Shown one piece after another: positions 42,708-51,669 of a stretch of 64,000 nucleotides of DNA. The stretch comes from Catellatospora coxensis (lineage in GTDB: Bacteria > Actinomycetota > Actinomycetes > Mycobacteriales > Micromonosporaceae). The DNA lies in NCBI RefSeq assembly GCF_016862635.1, contig NZ_BONI01000036.1, positions 1 through 64,000 on the forward strand, given 5' to 3'. Under the pieces are notes generated by a model. It did no database searches, had not been told where the DNA came from, and saw only the letters and a list, made by a program, of their open reading frames with translations. Position numbers and translations under genes: made by a program. Each line of letters begins with the position of its first letter. The first letter of the stretch is position 1.

Positions 42708-43383
42708 GCGGGAGGGGGCGGCGGGATTCGAGGGTGAGCATGGCGGCCAGGATGAGAGTGAGGGTGATGAGCTGGGCCAGGGTGTGCAGGACGCCGAGGG
42801 GGACGGTGGCGAGGACGGCGAGGGCGCCGAGCAGGCGGTAGCGGCGCCGGCCGATGCCCAGTACGCCGCGGAACAGCGCGTCGCCGAGCAGGAAGACGGC
42901 GATGCCACCGGCCAGCAGCAGCGCCTGCGGGAGGTACACGTGCGCGTCGGCGTACGTGGTGGCCTTCTTCACCCCGGCGGCGAAGGCGACCACGCCGAGC
43001 AGCAGCGGCACGTGCGCCCAGCCGAACGCGTGCAGGGCCACCCGGCCGCGCCGCATCGAGGGCACCGCGTCCAGCGCGTGCTCGGCGCGTACGTCGTCGC
43101 CGCCGAAGTAGGTCCACCACAGCAGGAACGACAGCGTCAGGCCGAGTCCGGCGACCGCGATCAGCGGGCCGGTCAGTGGCAGCCCGGCCGCGCCGACGCC
43201 GATGGCGACGATCGACTCGCCGAGCGCCACGATCACGATGAGGCCGTGCCGCTCCACGAAATGCGCCGAGGAGATGCTCCACTCCGCCAGCGGGTGCAGG
43301 TACGGCGAGGCGGCCATCACCACGACCGCGGCCAGCCACAACGCGATCCGCGAGGGCCCAGTGACGATGCCCCCGGCCAGCAC
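42703..43383 (-). CDS. LtrA family membrane protein, probably N-terminally truncated
   Basis: The 226-residue product matches the C-terminal half of low temperature requirement A proteins. SSAHFVERHGLIVIVALGESIVAIG is the central LtrA signature, followed by about seven membrane helices. Full LtrA proteins are usually 350-400 residues, and the N-terminal VELFFDLVFVFA block is missing. The frame opens at GTG 43383, one base after the ftsK stop, with no proper ribosome binding site. At the other end its stop codon is provided by E element copy 2. It looks like a remnant left by a deletion, possibly still expressed with ftsK. Confidence 0.72.
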   Translation of the reverse strand: MLAGGIVTGPSRIALWLAAVVVMAASPYLHPLAEWSISSAHFVERHGLIVIVALGESIVAIGVGAAGLPLTGPLIAVAGLGLTLSFLLWWTYFGGDDVRAEHALDAVPSMRRGRVALHAFGWAHVPLLLGVVAFAAGVKKATTYADAHVYLPQALLLAGGIAVFLLGDALFRGVLGIGRRRYRLLGALAVLATVPLGVLHTLAQLITLTLILAAMLTLESRRPLPR

Positions 43384-43384
43384 C

Positions 43385-45880
43385 TCAGTCGTCGTCGACG
43401 CCGAGTGCGGCCAGCACCTCCGCCAGCTCGTCCGGCTTGATCAGCACCTCGCGGGCCTTGGAGCCCTCGGACGGCCCGACGATGCCGCGGGTCTCCATGA
43501 GGTCCATCAGCCGTCCCGCCTTGGCGAAGCCGACACGCAGCTTGCGCTGCAACATGCTGGTCGAGCCGAGCTGGGACACCACGACCAGCTCGATCGCCTG
43601 CACGAGCAGCGTCAGGTCGTCGCCGATCTCCTCGTCGATCTTCTTCTTGGTGTCCTGCACCGGGGCGAGCACCTCGGGGCGGAACTCCGGCTCGCGCTGG
43701 CGCTTGCAGAACGCGACGATGTCGTTCATCTCGTTCTCGCTGACCCAGGAGCCCTGGATGCGCTGCGGCTTGCTCGCGCCCATCGGCAGGAACAGCGCGT
43801 CGCCGCGGCCGATCAGCTTCTCGGCGCCGGGCTGGTCCAGGATGACCCGGGAGTCGGCCAGCGAGCTGGTCGCGAACGCGAGCCGGGACGGCACGTTGGC
43901 CTTGATCAGGCCGGTCACCACGTCGACCGACGGGCGCTGGGTGGCCAGCACCAGGTGGATGCCGGCCGCGCGGGCCAGCTGGGTGATGCGCACGATCGAG
44001 TCCTCGACGTCGCGCGGCGCGACCATCATGAGGTCGGCCAGCTCGTCGACGACCACCAGCAGGTACGGGTACGGCTTGAGCACGCGCTCGGAGCCGGGCG
44101 GCGGCTTGATCTGGCCGGCCCGCAGCTTGCGGTTGTAGTCGTCGATGTGGCGCACCCCGGCGGCGGCGAGGTCGTCGTAGCGCATGTCCATCTCGCGGAC
44201 GACCCATTCGAGGGCGTCCGCGGCCTTCTTGGGGTTGGTGACGATCGGGGTCACCAGGTGCGGGATGCCCTCGTAGTTGGTCATCTCGACGCGCTTGGGG
44301 TCGATCAGCAGCAGCCGCACCTGGTCCGGGGTGGCCCGCGCCAGGATCGACACCAGCAACGAGTTGAGGCAGGAGGACTTGCCCGCGCCGGTCGCGCCGG
44401 CGATGAGGATGTGCGGCATCTTGGCGAGGTTGGCCACCACGTAGCCGCCCTCGATGTCCTTGCCGAGCGCGACCACCATCGGGTGCTGCTCCGAGGTGGC
44501 CACCCGGGAGCGCAGCACGTCGCCGAGCGCCACGTCCTCGCGGTCGGTGTTGGGGATCTCCACGCCGACCGCGCTCTTGCCCGGGATCGGGCTCAGGATG
44601 CGCACGTCGGGGCTCTTCACCGCGTACGCGATGTTGCGCGACAGGGCGGTGATGCGCTCCACCTTCACCCCGAGCCCGAGCTCGACCTCGTAGCGGGTGA
44701 CCGTCGGCCCCCGGGTGAAGCCGGTCACCGCCGCGTCCACATCGAACTGGTCGAACACGTGCGCGAGCGCGGCGATGACCTCGTCGTTGGCCTTGGACCG
44801 GGTCTTGGCCGCCTCGCCGGGCTTGAGCAGGTTGGCGGGCGGGAGGGTGTAGTCGCCCCCGAGGCTGGGCAGCATCATCTGCTCGGTCTTGGTGGGCGGC
44901 GGGGTGTGCTGGGGCGGGTCGGGCTTGCGCCGCTTGGCCGGCCGCTCGATGGCGACGGTCTCCTGCTCGGCGAGGTGCCGCTCGTATGCCGCGTCGTCGA
45001 AGTCGTCGTCCGGATCCGGCGGGCTGAACGCCGCGGGCGGGGTGAGCCGCTTGCGGCGCCGCGGAGCGGGGACCTCCTGCTCGTCCTCGACGTCCTCCTC
45101 GGAGCGCTCCGGGGTGGCCACGCCGAGCAGGCTGTCGCGCAGGTGCGCGAGCCGTTCCGGGATCTTGTTGACCGGTGTCGCCGTGATGACCAGTACGCCG
45201 AAGGTCAGCAGCAGGATGAAGAGCAGGACCGCGACGAAGCCCGACAGCACACCGGCGAGACCGCCGCCGACGAGCTTGCCGAGCAGCCCGCCGCTCTGCT
45301 CCATCTGCTGGACCTCGACCGGGGCGAACGCGATGTGCAGCAGCGCGGTCGAGGCGAGGGTGAGCGCCGTCCAGCCGACGATGCCCCGCCCGCGCTGGGC
45401 GGGGTCGGGCTCGGAGCGCATCACCCGGACGCCGCACACGAACAGCAGCAGGGGCAGCGCGGCGGCGGTCGCGCCGATGAAGAAGCGGGTGGTGTCGGCC
45501 AGCCAGGCGCCGAAGGTGCCGCCACTGCCCTGGGCCGAGCCCCAGACGGCGACGCCGAACAGGATGGACAGCGCGATCAGCAGCAGGCCGAGGCCGTCGC
45601 GACGGTGCTCCGGGTCGAGGTCGCGGGCCTTGGCCGCCTGCGAGCCGACGGCGCGCACCATCCAGCCGAGGCCGTGCGCGATCGCCATCCAGATGCCGCC
45701 GATCAGGCGGCCGAAGATCGCGGCCGGGTTGATGGTGGCGCGGGTCCGGCGGCGCGCCGCGGGCCGCCGCGCGGGGGCGCGCCGGGCGGGCGCGCGGCCG
45801 GTCTGTCGGGTACGCGCGGCCGCGGCCTTCGTCGGCGTGGCAGCTCGACGACGGCTCGATGAGGAAGTACGGCCCGCCAT
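43385..45880 (-). CDS. ftsK: DNA translocase FtsK/SpoIIIE family
   Basis: FtsK pumps chromosomal DNA through the septum. The 831-residue protein has a basic N-terminus, four or so membrane helices between about 97 and 235, and an acidic/Pro linker (255-340). The motor follows, with Walker [10 protein letters not shown] (495-503) and Walker B VVVDELAD (609-616). The C-terminal gamma winged helix (about 765-831, [26 protein letters not shown]) reads orientation sequences. ATG 45880 is preceded at 7 nt by TACGGT (45888-45893), so transcription is probably leaderless. E element copy 3 lies 24 nt upstream. Confidence 0.95.
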   Translation of the reverse strand: MAGRTSSSSRRRAATPTKAAAARTRQTGRAPARRAPARRPAARRRTRATINPAAIFGRLIGGIWMAIAHGLGWMVRAVGSQAAKARDLDPEHRRDGLGLLLIALSILFGVAVWGSAQGSGGTFGAWLADTTRFFIGATAAALPLLLFVCGVRVMRSEPDPAQRGRGIVGWTALTLASTALLHIAFAPVEVQQMEQSGGLLGKLVGGGLAGVLSGFVAVLLFILLLTFGVLVITATPVNKIPERLAHLRDSLLGVATPERSEEDVEDEQEVPAPRRRKRLTPPAAFSPPDPDDDFDDAAYERHLAEQETVAIERPAKRRKPDPPQHTPPPTKTEQMMLPSLGGDYTLPPANLLKPGEAAKTRSKANDEVIAALAHVFDQFDVDAAVTGFTRGPTVTRYEVELGLGVKVERITALSRNIAYAVKSPDVRILSPIPGKSAVGVEIPNTDREDVALGDVLRSRVATSEQHPMVVALGKDIEGGYVVANLAKMPHILIAGATGAGKSSCLNSLLVSILARATPDQVRLLLIDPKRVEMTNYEGIPHLVTPIVTNPKKAADALEWVVREMDMRYDDLAAAGVRHIDDYNRKLRAGQIKPPPGSERVLKPYPYLLVVVDELADLMMVAPRDVEDSIVRITQLARAAGIHLVLATQRPSVDVVTGLIKANVPSRLAFATSSLADSRVILDQPGAEKLIGRGDALFLPMGASKPQRIQGSWVSENEMNDIVAFCKRQREPEFRPEVLAPVQDTKKKIDEEIGDDLTLLVQAIELVVVSQLGSTSMLQRKLRVGFAKAGRLMDLMETRGIVGPSEGSKAREVLIKPDELAEVLAALGVDDD

Positions 45881-45903
45881 GCCCCACACCGTAACCCCTC
45901 CAC

Positions 45904-45964
45904 GTTGATCATGAACTTATGGAACGGTTCGACGGCGTGTCGTTGTCCTAAGTTCATGATCAAC
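45904..45964 (+). repeat. E element, copy 3 (61 nt)
   Basis: The arms GTTGATCATGAACTT (45904-45918) and AAGTTCATGATCAAC (45950-45964) are perfect complements. It lies 31 nt downstream of the rnj stop and 24 nt upstream of the ftsK start, so it may end one message just before the next promoter. Confidence 0.87.
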
Positions 45965-45995
45965 GCGGGAGGGGGTCCACGGCGGACAGTCGGGG

Positions 45996-47705
45996 TCAGA
46001 CCTCCAGGACGGAGGGGACGATCATCGGGCGGCGGCGGTAGGCCTCGTTGACCCAGCGGCCGACGACCCGGCGGACGATCTGCTGGAGCTGGTGGGCGTC
46101 GGTCACGCCGTCCAGCGCCGCGCGGTCCAGGGCCTCGGTGACCAGCGGCAGCGCCGGGTCGAACGCGGTCGGATCCTCGGAGAAGCCCTTCGCCGACAGC
46201 AGCGGGCCGCCCACCACCTTGCCGGTGACCGAGTCGACGACCACGGTGACCGCGATGAAGCCGCCGTCGCCCAGCACCCGGCGCTCGGTCAGCAGGCTCT
46301 CGCCGACGTCGCCGATGGCCAGACCGTCCACATAGACGTACCGGCTCTTGACGTGGCCGACCAGCTTGGCATGGCCCTCGACGAGGTCGACGACGTCGCC
46401 GTCCTCGCACAGCACCACCCGGGACGGGTCCACCCCGGAGTCGACGCCGAGCTGAGCATGCGCCCGCAGGTGCCGCCACTCGCCGTGCACCGGCATCAGG
46501 TTGCTCGGCTTCACGACGTTGAGCAGGTAGAGCAGCTCACCCGCGGGGGCGTGGCCGCTGACGTGGACCTTGGCGACGTCCTTGTGGATGACGTTCGCGC
46601 CGAGCCGGGCCAGCTGGTTGATCACCCGGTACACGCTGGTCTCGTTGCCGGGGACCAGCGAGCTGGCCAGCACCACGGTGTCGTTGGGACCGACCGTGAT
46701 GTGGCGGTGGTCGCCGGTGGCCATCCGGCCCAGCGCGCTCATCGGCTCGCCCTGCGAACCGGTCGACATCAGCACGATCTCGTTCGGCGGCAGGCTCGCC
46801 GCCTCCTCCATGTTCACCACCAGGCCGGCCTTGACCTTCAGCAGGCCGAGGTCGCGGGCGATGCCCATGTTGCGGACCATGGACCGGCCGATCAGGGCGA
46901 CCTTGCGGCCGTGCTCCTCGGCCGCGTCGAACACCTGCTGCACCCGGTGCACGTGCGAGGCGAACGAGGCCACGATGATGCGGCCGGTCGCCTTGCCGAA
47001 GATCGAACCGAGCACGGGGCCGATCTGCTTCTCCGGCGAGACGAAGCCCGGGATCTCCGCGTTGGTGGAGTCCGACAGCAGCAGGTCGACGCCCTCCGCG
47101 CCGAGCCGGGCGAAGCCGGCCAGGTCGGTGATGCGCCCGTCCAGCGGCAGCTGGTCCATCTTGAAGTCGCCGGTGTGCAGCACCAGGCCCGCCTCGGTGC
47201 GGATGGCGACCGCGAGCGCGTCCGGGATCGAGTGGTTGACCGCGAAGAACTCCAGCTCGAACGGCCCGAGCCGCTCGCGCTGCCCCTCGGCGACGGTCAG
47301 CGTGTACGGCGTGATGCGCCGCTCGGCCAGCTTCGCCTCGATCAGCGCCAGCGTGAACTGGGAGCCGACCAGCGGGATGTCGTTCTTGTGGGCGAGCAGG
47401 TAGGGCACGGCGCCGATGTGGTCCTCGTGGCCGTGCGTCAGCACGATGGCCTGGACGTCGCCGAGGCGGTCCAGGATCGGCGCGAAGTCCGGCAGGATCA
47501 GGTCGACGCCGGGCTGGTCGGCGGTGTCCGGGAACAGCACGCCGCAGTCGACGATCAGCAGCTTGCCGCCGAACTCGAACACGGTCATGTTGCGGCCGAT
47601 GGCCCCCAGCCCGCCCAGCGGGATGATCCGCAGGCCTCCTTCGGGCAGCGGCGGGGGCGCGCCCAGATTGGCGCTACGCCCGGTCTCCAGTTGCGGCGAG
47701 GTCAA
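45996..47705 (-). CDS. rnj: Ribonuclease J
   Basis: RNase J is a metallo-beta-lactamase-fold enzyme with endonuclease and 5'-3' exonuclease activity in RNA maturation and decay. The zinc motif HGHEDH is at 91-96, with beta-CASP motifs (FASHVHRVQQV, STGSQGEPMSALGRMA, SGHAPAGELLYLLNVVKPSNLMPVHGEWRHL) following. The 569 residues are the usual length. The start is a TTG at 47703-47705 with AAGGAG 9 nt upstream; no ATG or GTG in frame fits. The order thyX-dapA-rnj-ftsK is conserved in actinobacteria. Confidence 0.95.
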   Translation of the reverse strand: MTSPQLETGRSANLGAPPPLPEGGLRIIPLGGLGAIGRNMTVFEFGGKLLIVDCGVLFPDTADQPGVDLILPDFAPILDRLGDVQAIVLTHGHEDHIGAVPYLLAHKNDIPLVGSQFTLALIEAKLAERRITPYTLTVAEGQRERLGPFELEFFAVNHSIPDALAVAIRTEAGLVLHTGDFKMDQLPLDGRITDLAGFARLGAEGVDLLLSDSTNAEIPGFVSPEKQIGPVLGSIFGKATGRIIVASFASHVHRVQQVFDAAEEHGRKVALIGRSMVRNMGIARDLGLLKVKAGLVVNMEEAASLPPNEIVLMSTGSQGEPMSALGRMATGDHRHITVGPNDTVVLASSLVPGNETSVYRVINQLARLGANVIHKDVAKVHVSGHAPAGELLYLLNVVKPSNLMPVHGEWRHLRAHAQLGVDSGVDPSRVVLCEDGDVVDLVEGHAKLVGHVKSRYVYVDGLAIGDVGESLLTERRVLGDGGFIAVTVVVDSVTGKVVGGPLLSAKGFSEDPTAFDPALPLVTEALDRAALDGVTDAHQLQQIVRRVVGRWVNEAYRRRPMIVPSVLEV

Positions 47706-47736
47706 TGAACATCACTCCTTATGTTCTCCGGCGCGG

Positions 47737-47762
47737 GTGCCGCCGTCTCAGGGCTGCGGCAC
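47737..47762 (-). terminator. Hairpin between dapA and rnj
   Basis: GTGCCGC (47737-47743) and GCGGCAC (47756-47762) pair perfectly. A second short hairpin, GGGGC-TTCGC-GCCCC, follows at about 47785-47799. Together they may partly terminate dapA transcription before rnj. Confidence 0.4.
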
Positions 47763-47805
47763 GCGGCGCGCCGTTTCGTGCTGGGGCTTCGCGCCCCGGT
47801 GGCGT

Positions 47806-48702
47806 CTAGAGCGGCAGGCCGGCGTCCGCGCAGTCGATGCGCAGCTGCGCCAGCTCGGCCTCGGTCGCGTCGACCAGTGGCGGGCGGACCGGCCCGGCGG
47901 GCAGGCCGCGGACGTTCAGGCCCGCCTTGACCAGGATGGTGCCCTGGGTGCGGAAGATTCCGGTGTACAGCGGGAGCAGCGTCTGGTGCAGGCGCCGCGC
48001 CTCGGCGACGTCTCCGCGCTCGTACGCCTCGATCAGGTCTTTCGTGCCGACCCCGGTGAAGTGGGTCGAGGTGCCGACCACGCCGACGCCGCCGATCGAC
48101 AGCAGCGGGAGGGTGGCCGCGTCGTCGCCGCTGTAGTAGGCGAACTCGGCACGGTGCATGACCCAGGACGCGGCGGCGAGGTCGCCCTTGGCGTCCTTGA
48201 CGCCCACGATGCGCGGGTGCCCGGCCAGGGTGACCATGGTGTCGGTGGAGATCGCGACGCCGGTGCGGTGCGGGATGTCGTACAGCAGGACCGGCACGTC
48301 GACCGCGTCGGCGACCGTGGTGAAGTGCTTGACCAGGCCCGCCTGCGGCGGCTTGTTGTAGTACGGCGAGACGACGAGCAGGCCGTGCGCGCCCGCCTTC
48401 TCGGCCGAGCGGGCCAGCTCGACGGTGTGGTGGGTGCTGAACGTGCCGACCCCGGCCACCACCTGGGCCCGGTCGCCGACGGCCTCGACGACGGCGCGGA
48501 TCACGGCGTCCTTCTCCGCGTCGGTCGTGGTCGGCGACTCACCGGTGGTGCCGTTGACGACCAACGCGTCGTTGCGCTGCTCGTCGACGAGGTACGCCGC
48601 GAGGCGCGCGGCACCGTCGGCGTCGACGGCCCCGTCGGCGCCGAACGGCGTGACCATCGCGGTGAGCAGGCGGCCGAACGGCCGTTGAGCGTTGTTCGTC
48701 AT
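47806..48702 (-). CDS. dapA: 4-hydroxy-tetrahydrodipicolinate synthase
   Basis: DapA condenses aspartate semialdehyde with pyruvate, the entry step to diaminopimelate and lysine. The 298-residue TIM barrel has the Schiff-base lysine K169 in IVGVKDAKGD, Y141 in YDIPHRTG, NGTTGESPT (50-58) and SPYYNKP. ATG 48702 is preceded at 6 nt by TAGGTT (48709-48714) and has no ribosome binding site, so the message is probably leaderless; an in-frame GTG lies two codons upstream. dapB in this window has the same promoter hexamer. Confidence 0.95.
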   Translation of the reverse strand: MTNNAQRPFGRLLTAMVTPFGADGAVDADGAARLAAYLVDEQRNDALVVNGTTGESPTTTDAEKDAVIRAVVEAVGDRAQVVAGVGTFSTHHTVELARSAEKAGAHGLLVVSPYYNKPPQAGLVKHFTTVADAVDVPVLLYDIPHRTGVAISTDTMVTLAGHPRIVGVKDAKGDLAAASWVMHRAEFAYYSGDDAATLPLLSIGGVGVVGTSTHFTGVGTKDLIEAYERGDVAEARRLHQTLLPLYTGIFRTQGTILVKAGLNVRGLPAGPVRPPLVDATEAELAQLRIDCADAGLPL

Positions 48703-48743
48703 GCACACAACCTAGCGGAATACGACGGGGGCCATCGTGGCCC

Positions 48744-49496
48744 TCAGGACTCCCAGGTGTAGACGCTGGAGGCGATCTCCGAGCCGTCCGGAAGGGCGCT
48801 GATCGAGAAGTCGCCGAATACGCTCGGTGCGAGTTTCTGCAGTTCACGGAGGGTGGCGATGGCCAGCTCGCGGATCTCCACGTCGGCGTGCTCGGTCGCC
48901 CGCATGGCGATGAAGTGCCGCCACGCACGGTAGTTGCCGGTGACCACGATCCGGGTCTCGGTGGCGTTCGGGAGCACCGCGCGGGCCGCCTGACGGGCCT
49001 GCTTGCGCCGCAGAGTGGCGTTCGGCACGTCCGCGAAGGTGGCCTCCAGACCCTCCAGGAGCTCGTTGTACGCCCGCACCGCGGCCTCGCTGGCCTCGAC
49101 GAACTTCTTGTGCAGCTCCGGGTTGGCCGCGATCACCTCGGGCTCGACCATGGCCGCGTCGCGCTCCGGGACGTAGCGCTGGGACAGCTGGGAGTACGAG
49201 AAGTGCCGGTGCCGGATCAGTTCGTGCGTGAAAGAACGTGAGACGCCCGTGAAGTAGAACGTCGCGGTGCCGTGCTCGAGCACCGACAGGTGACCCACCT
49301 CGAGGATGTGGCGCAGGTAGCCCTCGTTGGTCGCGGTGGCCGGGTTCGGCTTGGACCAGGACTGGTAGCAGGCCCGGCCGGCGAACTCCGCCAGCGCCTG
49401 GCCGCCCTCGGCGTCGGTCTCCCACGGCACGTCGGCCGGGGCCTGGAAGTTCGTCCAGGCGATCAGCTGCACGGAGGGCTTCACCATCTCAGTCAC
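48744..49496 (-). CDS. thyX: Flavin-dependent thymidylate synthase
   Basis: ThyX methylates dUMP using methylene-tetrahydrofolate, FAD and NADPH. The signature [14 protein letters not shown] (RHRx7S pattern) is intact, and the 250 residues match the family. GTG 49496 lies 7 nt from TAAGCT (49504-49509), suggesting a leaderless message; ATG 49487 is the next candidate. It lies 41 nt upstream of dapA, in the conserved thyX-dapA arrangement, and diverges from the RHH-DUF4097 pair. Confidence 0.95.
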   Translation of the reverse strand: MTEMVKPSVQLIAWTNFQAPADVPWETDAEGGQALAEFAGRACYQSWSKPNPATATNEGYLRHILEVGHLSVLEHGTATFYFTGVSRSFTHELIRHRHFSYSQLSQRYVPERDAAMVEPEVIAANPELHKKFVEASEAAVRAYNELLEGLEATFADVPNATLRRKQARQAARAVLPNATETRIVVTGNYRAWRHFIAMRATEHADVEIRELAIATLRELQKLAPSVFGDFSISALPDGSEIASSVYTWES

Positions 49497-49590
49497 ACGC
49501 GCCAGCTTAGCGTTCCGCGGCCGCCGGCCTGCTGGTGGGATATAGCCGCCATTGTCCGGAAGACGATAAGCGGCAGCCGTCTCTCGCGAC

Positions 49591-49665
49591 TGACATCAGT
49601 GCGGCGTCGACCCGACACCAAACTGACACTTGCGTGACGTCATTTCTGACGTCATAGTGATGTCA
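49591..49665 (+). promoter_or_regulatory. Array of TGACGTCA-type octamers before the RHH gene
   Basis: Perfect TGACGTCA octamers occur at 49635-49642 and 49647-49654, TGATGTCA at 49658-49665 (overlapping the ATG) and a more distant TGACATCA at 49591-49598. The first three are spaced 12 and 11 bp apart, on one face of the helix. This is the layout expected for cooperative binding by a ribbon-helix-helix dimer, so autoregulation by the next gene is likely. Confidence 0.55.
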
Positions 49666-50150
49666 TGGACCTGTCCCCGTACCTCGAGTCGCTGCGGCGG
49701 GATCTCGCCGCGGCGGCCGCGCCCGCCGGCGACGACGTCGCCCGCACCGCCGAACTGCTGACCCTCGCCCTCGACGCGTCGGCCCGGCTCTGCCTGATCG
49801 AGGTGCTGGCCGACGCGAGCGCCGAGATCACCACGAAGCTCGACGGCCCGACCGTCGAGGTGCGCATCCGCGGGCGCGAGGCCGACCTGGTGGTCACCAC
49901 GCCCGCCGCCCCGGCGCACGAGCCGGCCGCCGCCGCGCCCGACCCGCTGCTCACCGAGGGCGGCGACCAGGCCCGGCTCACCCTGCGCCTGCCCGAGCAG
50001 CTCAAGGAGGCGGCCGAGCGGGCCGCCTCGGCCGAGGGCATCTCGGTCAACTCCTGGCTGGTGCGCGCCACCGCGAACGCGCTGCGCCCGGTCACCCCGC
50101 CGCCCACCTCCCACCTCGGCCGCCGGGTCACCGGCTGGGCCCAGGCCTGA
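49665..50150 (+). CDS. Ribbon-helix-helix (HicB/Arc-like) regulator
   Basis: This 161-residue protein has an N-terminal alpha/beta part (1-80: LTLALDASARLCLIEVLADASAEI, VEVRIRGREADLVV) and an Ala/Pro linker. A C-terminal RHH domain at about 103-141 has ARLTLRLPEQLKEAAERAASAEGISVNSWLVRATANAL split into strand, helix and helix. Such proteins are often labelled HicB-family antitoxins, but no toxin gene is adjacent. The start ATG overlaps the last TGATGTCA octamer. It is cotranscribed with the DUF4097 gene 15 nt downstream. Confidence 0.82.
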   Translation: MDLSPYLESLRRDLAAAAAPAGDDVARTAELLTLALDASARLCLIEVLADASAEITTKLDGPTVEVRIRGREADLVVTTPAAPAHEPAAAAPDPLLTEGGDQARLTLRLPEQLKEAAERAASAEGISVNSWLVRATANALRPVTPPPTSHLGRRVTGWAQA

Positions 50151-50165
50151 CCCCAGGAGACGACC

Positions 50166-50978
50166 ATGAACCAGACCTTCCCCTGCACCGGCACCATCCG
50201 GGCCGACCTGCGCGTCGCCGCCGGCCGCCTGGAGGTGGTCGCCTCCGACCGCGACACCGCCACGGTCAGCGTCACCGCCATGGACAGCAGCGAGTCCAGC
50301 GCCGAGGCGGTACGCGAGACCAAGATCAGCTTTGTGGAGGGCCGGCACCTGCTGGTCCAGGCCCCCGAGCACGGCGGCTGGCGGCTGTTCCGCCGCGCCC
50401 GCCTCCTCGTCCGCGTCGAGCTGCCCACCGGCAGCGCACTGAGCGTCAAGGTCGCCTCCGCCGACGCGGCGTGCGAGGGCACCTACCACGACGCGGTGTT
50501 CAGCTCCGCCAGTGGCGACGTGTCCCTCGGGCCGGTGACCGGCGACGTCACGGTCAAAAGCTCCAGCGGCGACGTACGCCTGAGCACGGTCGGCGGCCAC
50601 CTGAATGCCAGCAGCGCCTCCGGCGACGTGCGGACCGGCCACGTCGGACGCACCGCCACCGTGCACACCGCCAGCGGCGACGTTGAACTCGGCGGGGTGG
50701 ACGGCGACGCCAGGGTCACCACGGCCTCCGGGGACATCGCCGTCGGCGTGGCCCGCTCCGGCGAGGCCAGGCTGAACTCGGCGAGCGGCGACATCACCGT
50801 CGGCGTCGCCGCGGGCACGGGCGCCTGGCTCGACCTGAGCACCGCCGCCGGGCGTACCCGCAGCGATCTGAACATGTCCACCACCGCACCGCCCACCGAG
50901 ACCACGGCCGGCACCCTCACCCTGAAGGTCCGCACCGCCTCCGGCGACATCACCCTCCGCCGCGTCGTCCCCGCCTGA
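50166..50978 (+). CDS. DUF4097 beta-repeat protein
   Basis: This 270-residue protein has an N-terminal beta domain (1-95) followed by a repetitive beta-solenoid-like region. SGDV or SGDI recurs seven times at roughly 18-20 residue spacing (SSASGDVSL, SSSGDVRL, SASGDVRT, TASGDVEL and so on). There is no signal peptide or membrane helix, so it is probably cytoplasmic. DUF4097 has no known activity and is often paired with a small DNA-binding protein, as here. AGGAGA precedes ATG 50166. Confidence 0.85.
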   Translation: MNQTFPCTGTIRADLRVAAGRLEVVASDRDTATVSVTAMDSSESSAEAVRETKISFVEGRHLLVQAPEHGGWRLFRRARLLVRVELPTGSALSVKVASADAACEGTYHDAVFSSASGDVSLGPVTGDVTVKSSSGDVRLSTVGGHLNASSASGDVRTGHVGRTATVHTASGDVELGGVDGDARVTTASGDIAVGVARSGEARLNSASGDITVGVAAGTGAWLDLSTAAGRTRSDLNMSTTAPPTETTAGTLTLKVRTASGDITLRRVVPA

Positions 50979-51012
50979 CCAGACCGACCGGCCCCGACCC
51001 ACCCCTCCTTCT

Positions 51013-51077
51013 ATCGACGCTGGCCTATCACATCGACTCGCGATCGCGAAAAGTCGATGTAATAGGCCAGCGTCGAT
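51013..51077. repeat. F element, copy 3 (65 nt)
   Basis: ATCGACGCTGGCCTAT (51013-51028) pairs with ATAGGCCAGCGTCGAT at the other end. The base pair T-A in the arm of copies 1 and 2 is C-G here on both sides, a compensatory change that preserves the stem. It lies between the convergent DUF4097 and DUF2752 genes. Confidence 0.85.
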
Positions 51078-51150
51078 GCAAGTCGGGCCGTGAACCCGCA
51101 CGCCGCCCGATGAGCGGGCGTCCGGCGTGCGGCCAGGGTGGTCAGAGCGG

Positions 51151-51669
51151 TCAGACGAAGAAGTACGTGAACGGCGCCCAGGGCAGGTTGCGCAGCACCA
51201 TGAACACGGCCCAGGCGCCGAGGAACCAGGCGAGGTGCTTGGGGGTGATCTTGAGCTGCGGCAGCTTCCACTTGAAGGTGGTGTTGCCGGCCCAGGCCAC
51301 GTACATGTAGATCAGGAACGGCACGGCGAAGACGAACATGATGTGGTGGCGGGCCGCGGCGGGCAGGTCGCCCTGCATCAGGTACCAGGCGGCGCGGGTG
51401 CCCCCGCAGCCCGGGCAGTCGAAGCCGGTGAGCATCTTGACCAGGCAGGTCGGCGTCGCGTTCGCGCCGACGTTGGCCGGGTCGGCCAGCTGGGTGTAGG
51501 TCAGCGCGCCGCCGATGCAGGCCAGCGCCGCCAGCGGGCCCGCCCAGACCGGCGTGTGGGCGCGCAGCCAGTCGGTGAACCGGGTGATCCGGTCGGCCGG
51601 CGGAGGCGTGAAGGGGTCGCCCGCGAACTGCGGGCCGTGCGGGTTCACAGCGGCGGAGGCCTCGGTCAC
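51151..51669 (-). CDS. DUF2752 domain-containing membrane protein
   Basis: This 172-residue protein has about three membrane helices. The DUF2752 signature CPGCGGTRAAWYLMQGDLPAA begins at C85/C88, a CxxC that may bind metal. It ends TYFFV. Its function is unknown. GTG 51669 overlaps the stop of the YcaQ-like gene (GTGA), so the two are coupled. Confidence 0.85.
   Translation of the reverse strand: MTEASAAVNPHGPQFAGDPFTPPPADRITRFTDWLRAHTPVWAGPLAALACIGGALTYTQLADPANVGANATPTCLVKMLTGFDCPGCGGTRAAWYLMQGDLPAAARHHIMFVFAVPFLIYMYVAWAGNTTFKWKLPQLKITPKHLAWFLGAWAVFMVLRNLPWAPFTYFFV

Noticed and set aside
43202-45862. 886-residue plus-strand frame opposite ftsK
   Set aside because: Shadow of ftsK; no recognisable motif and no ribosome binding site.
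47703-47713. ATG at 47711-47713 as alternative start for rnj
   Set aside because: It is in another frame, stops after 12 codons, and is only two bases from the ribosome binding site; the TTG has proper spacing.
49665-50978. Toxin-antitoxin pair
   Set aside because: The first protein resembles HicB/RHH antitoxins, but the second is a DUF4097 beta-repeat protein with no toxin fold or motif.
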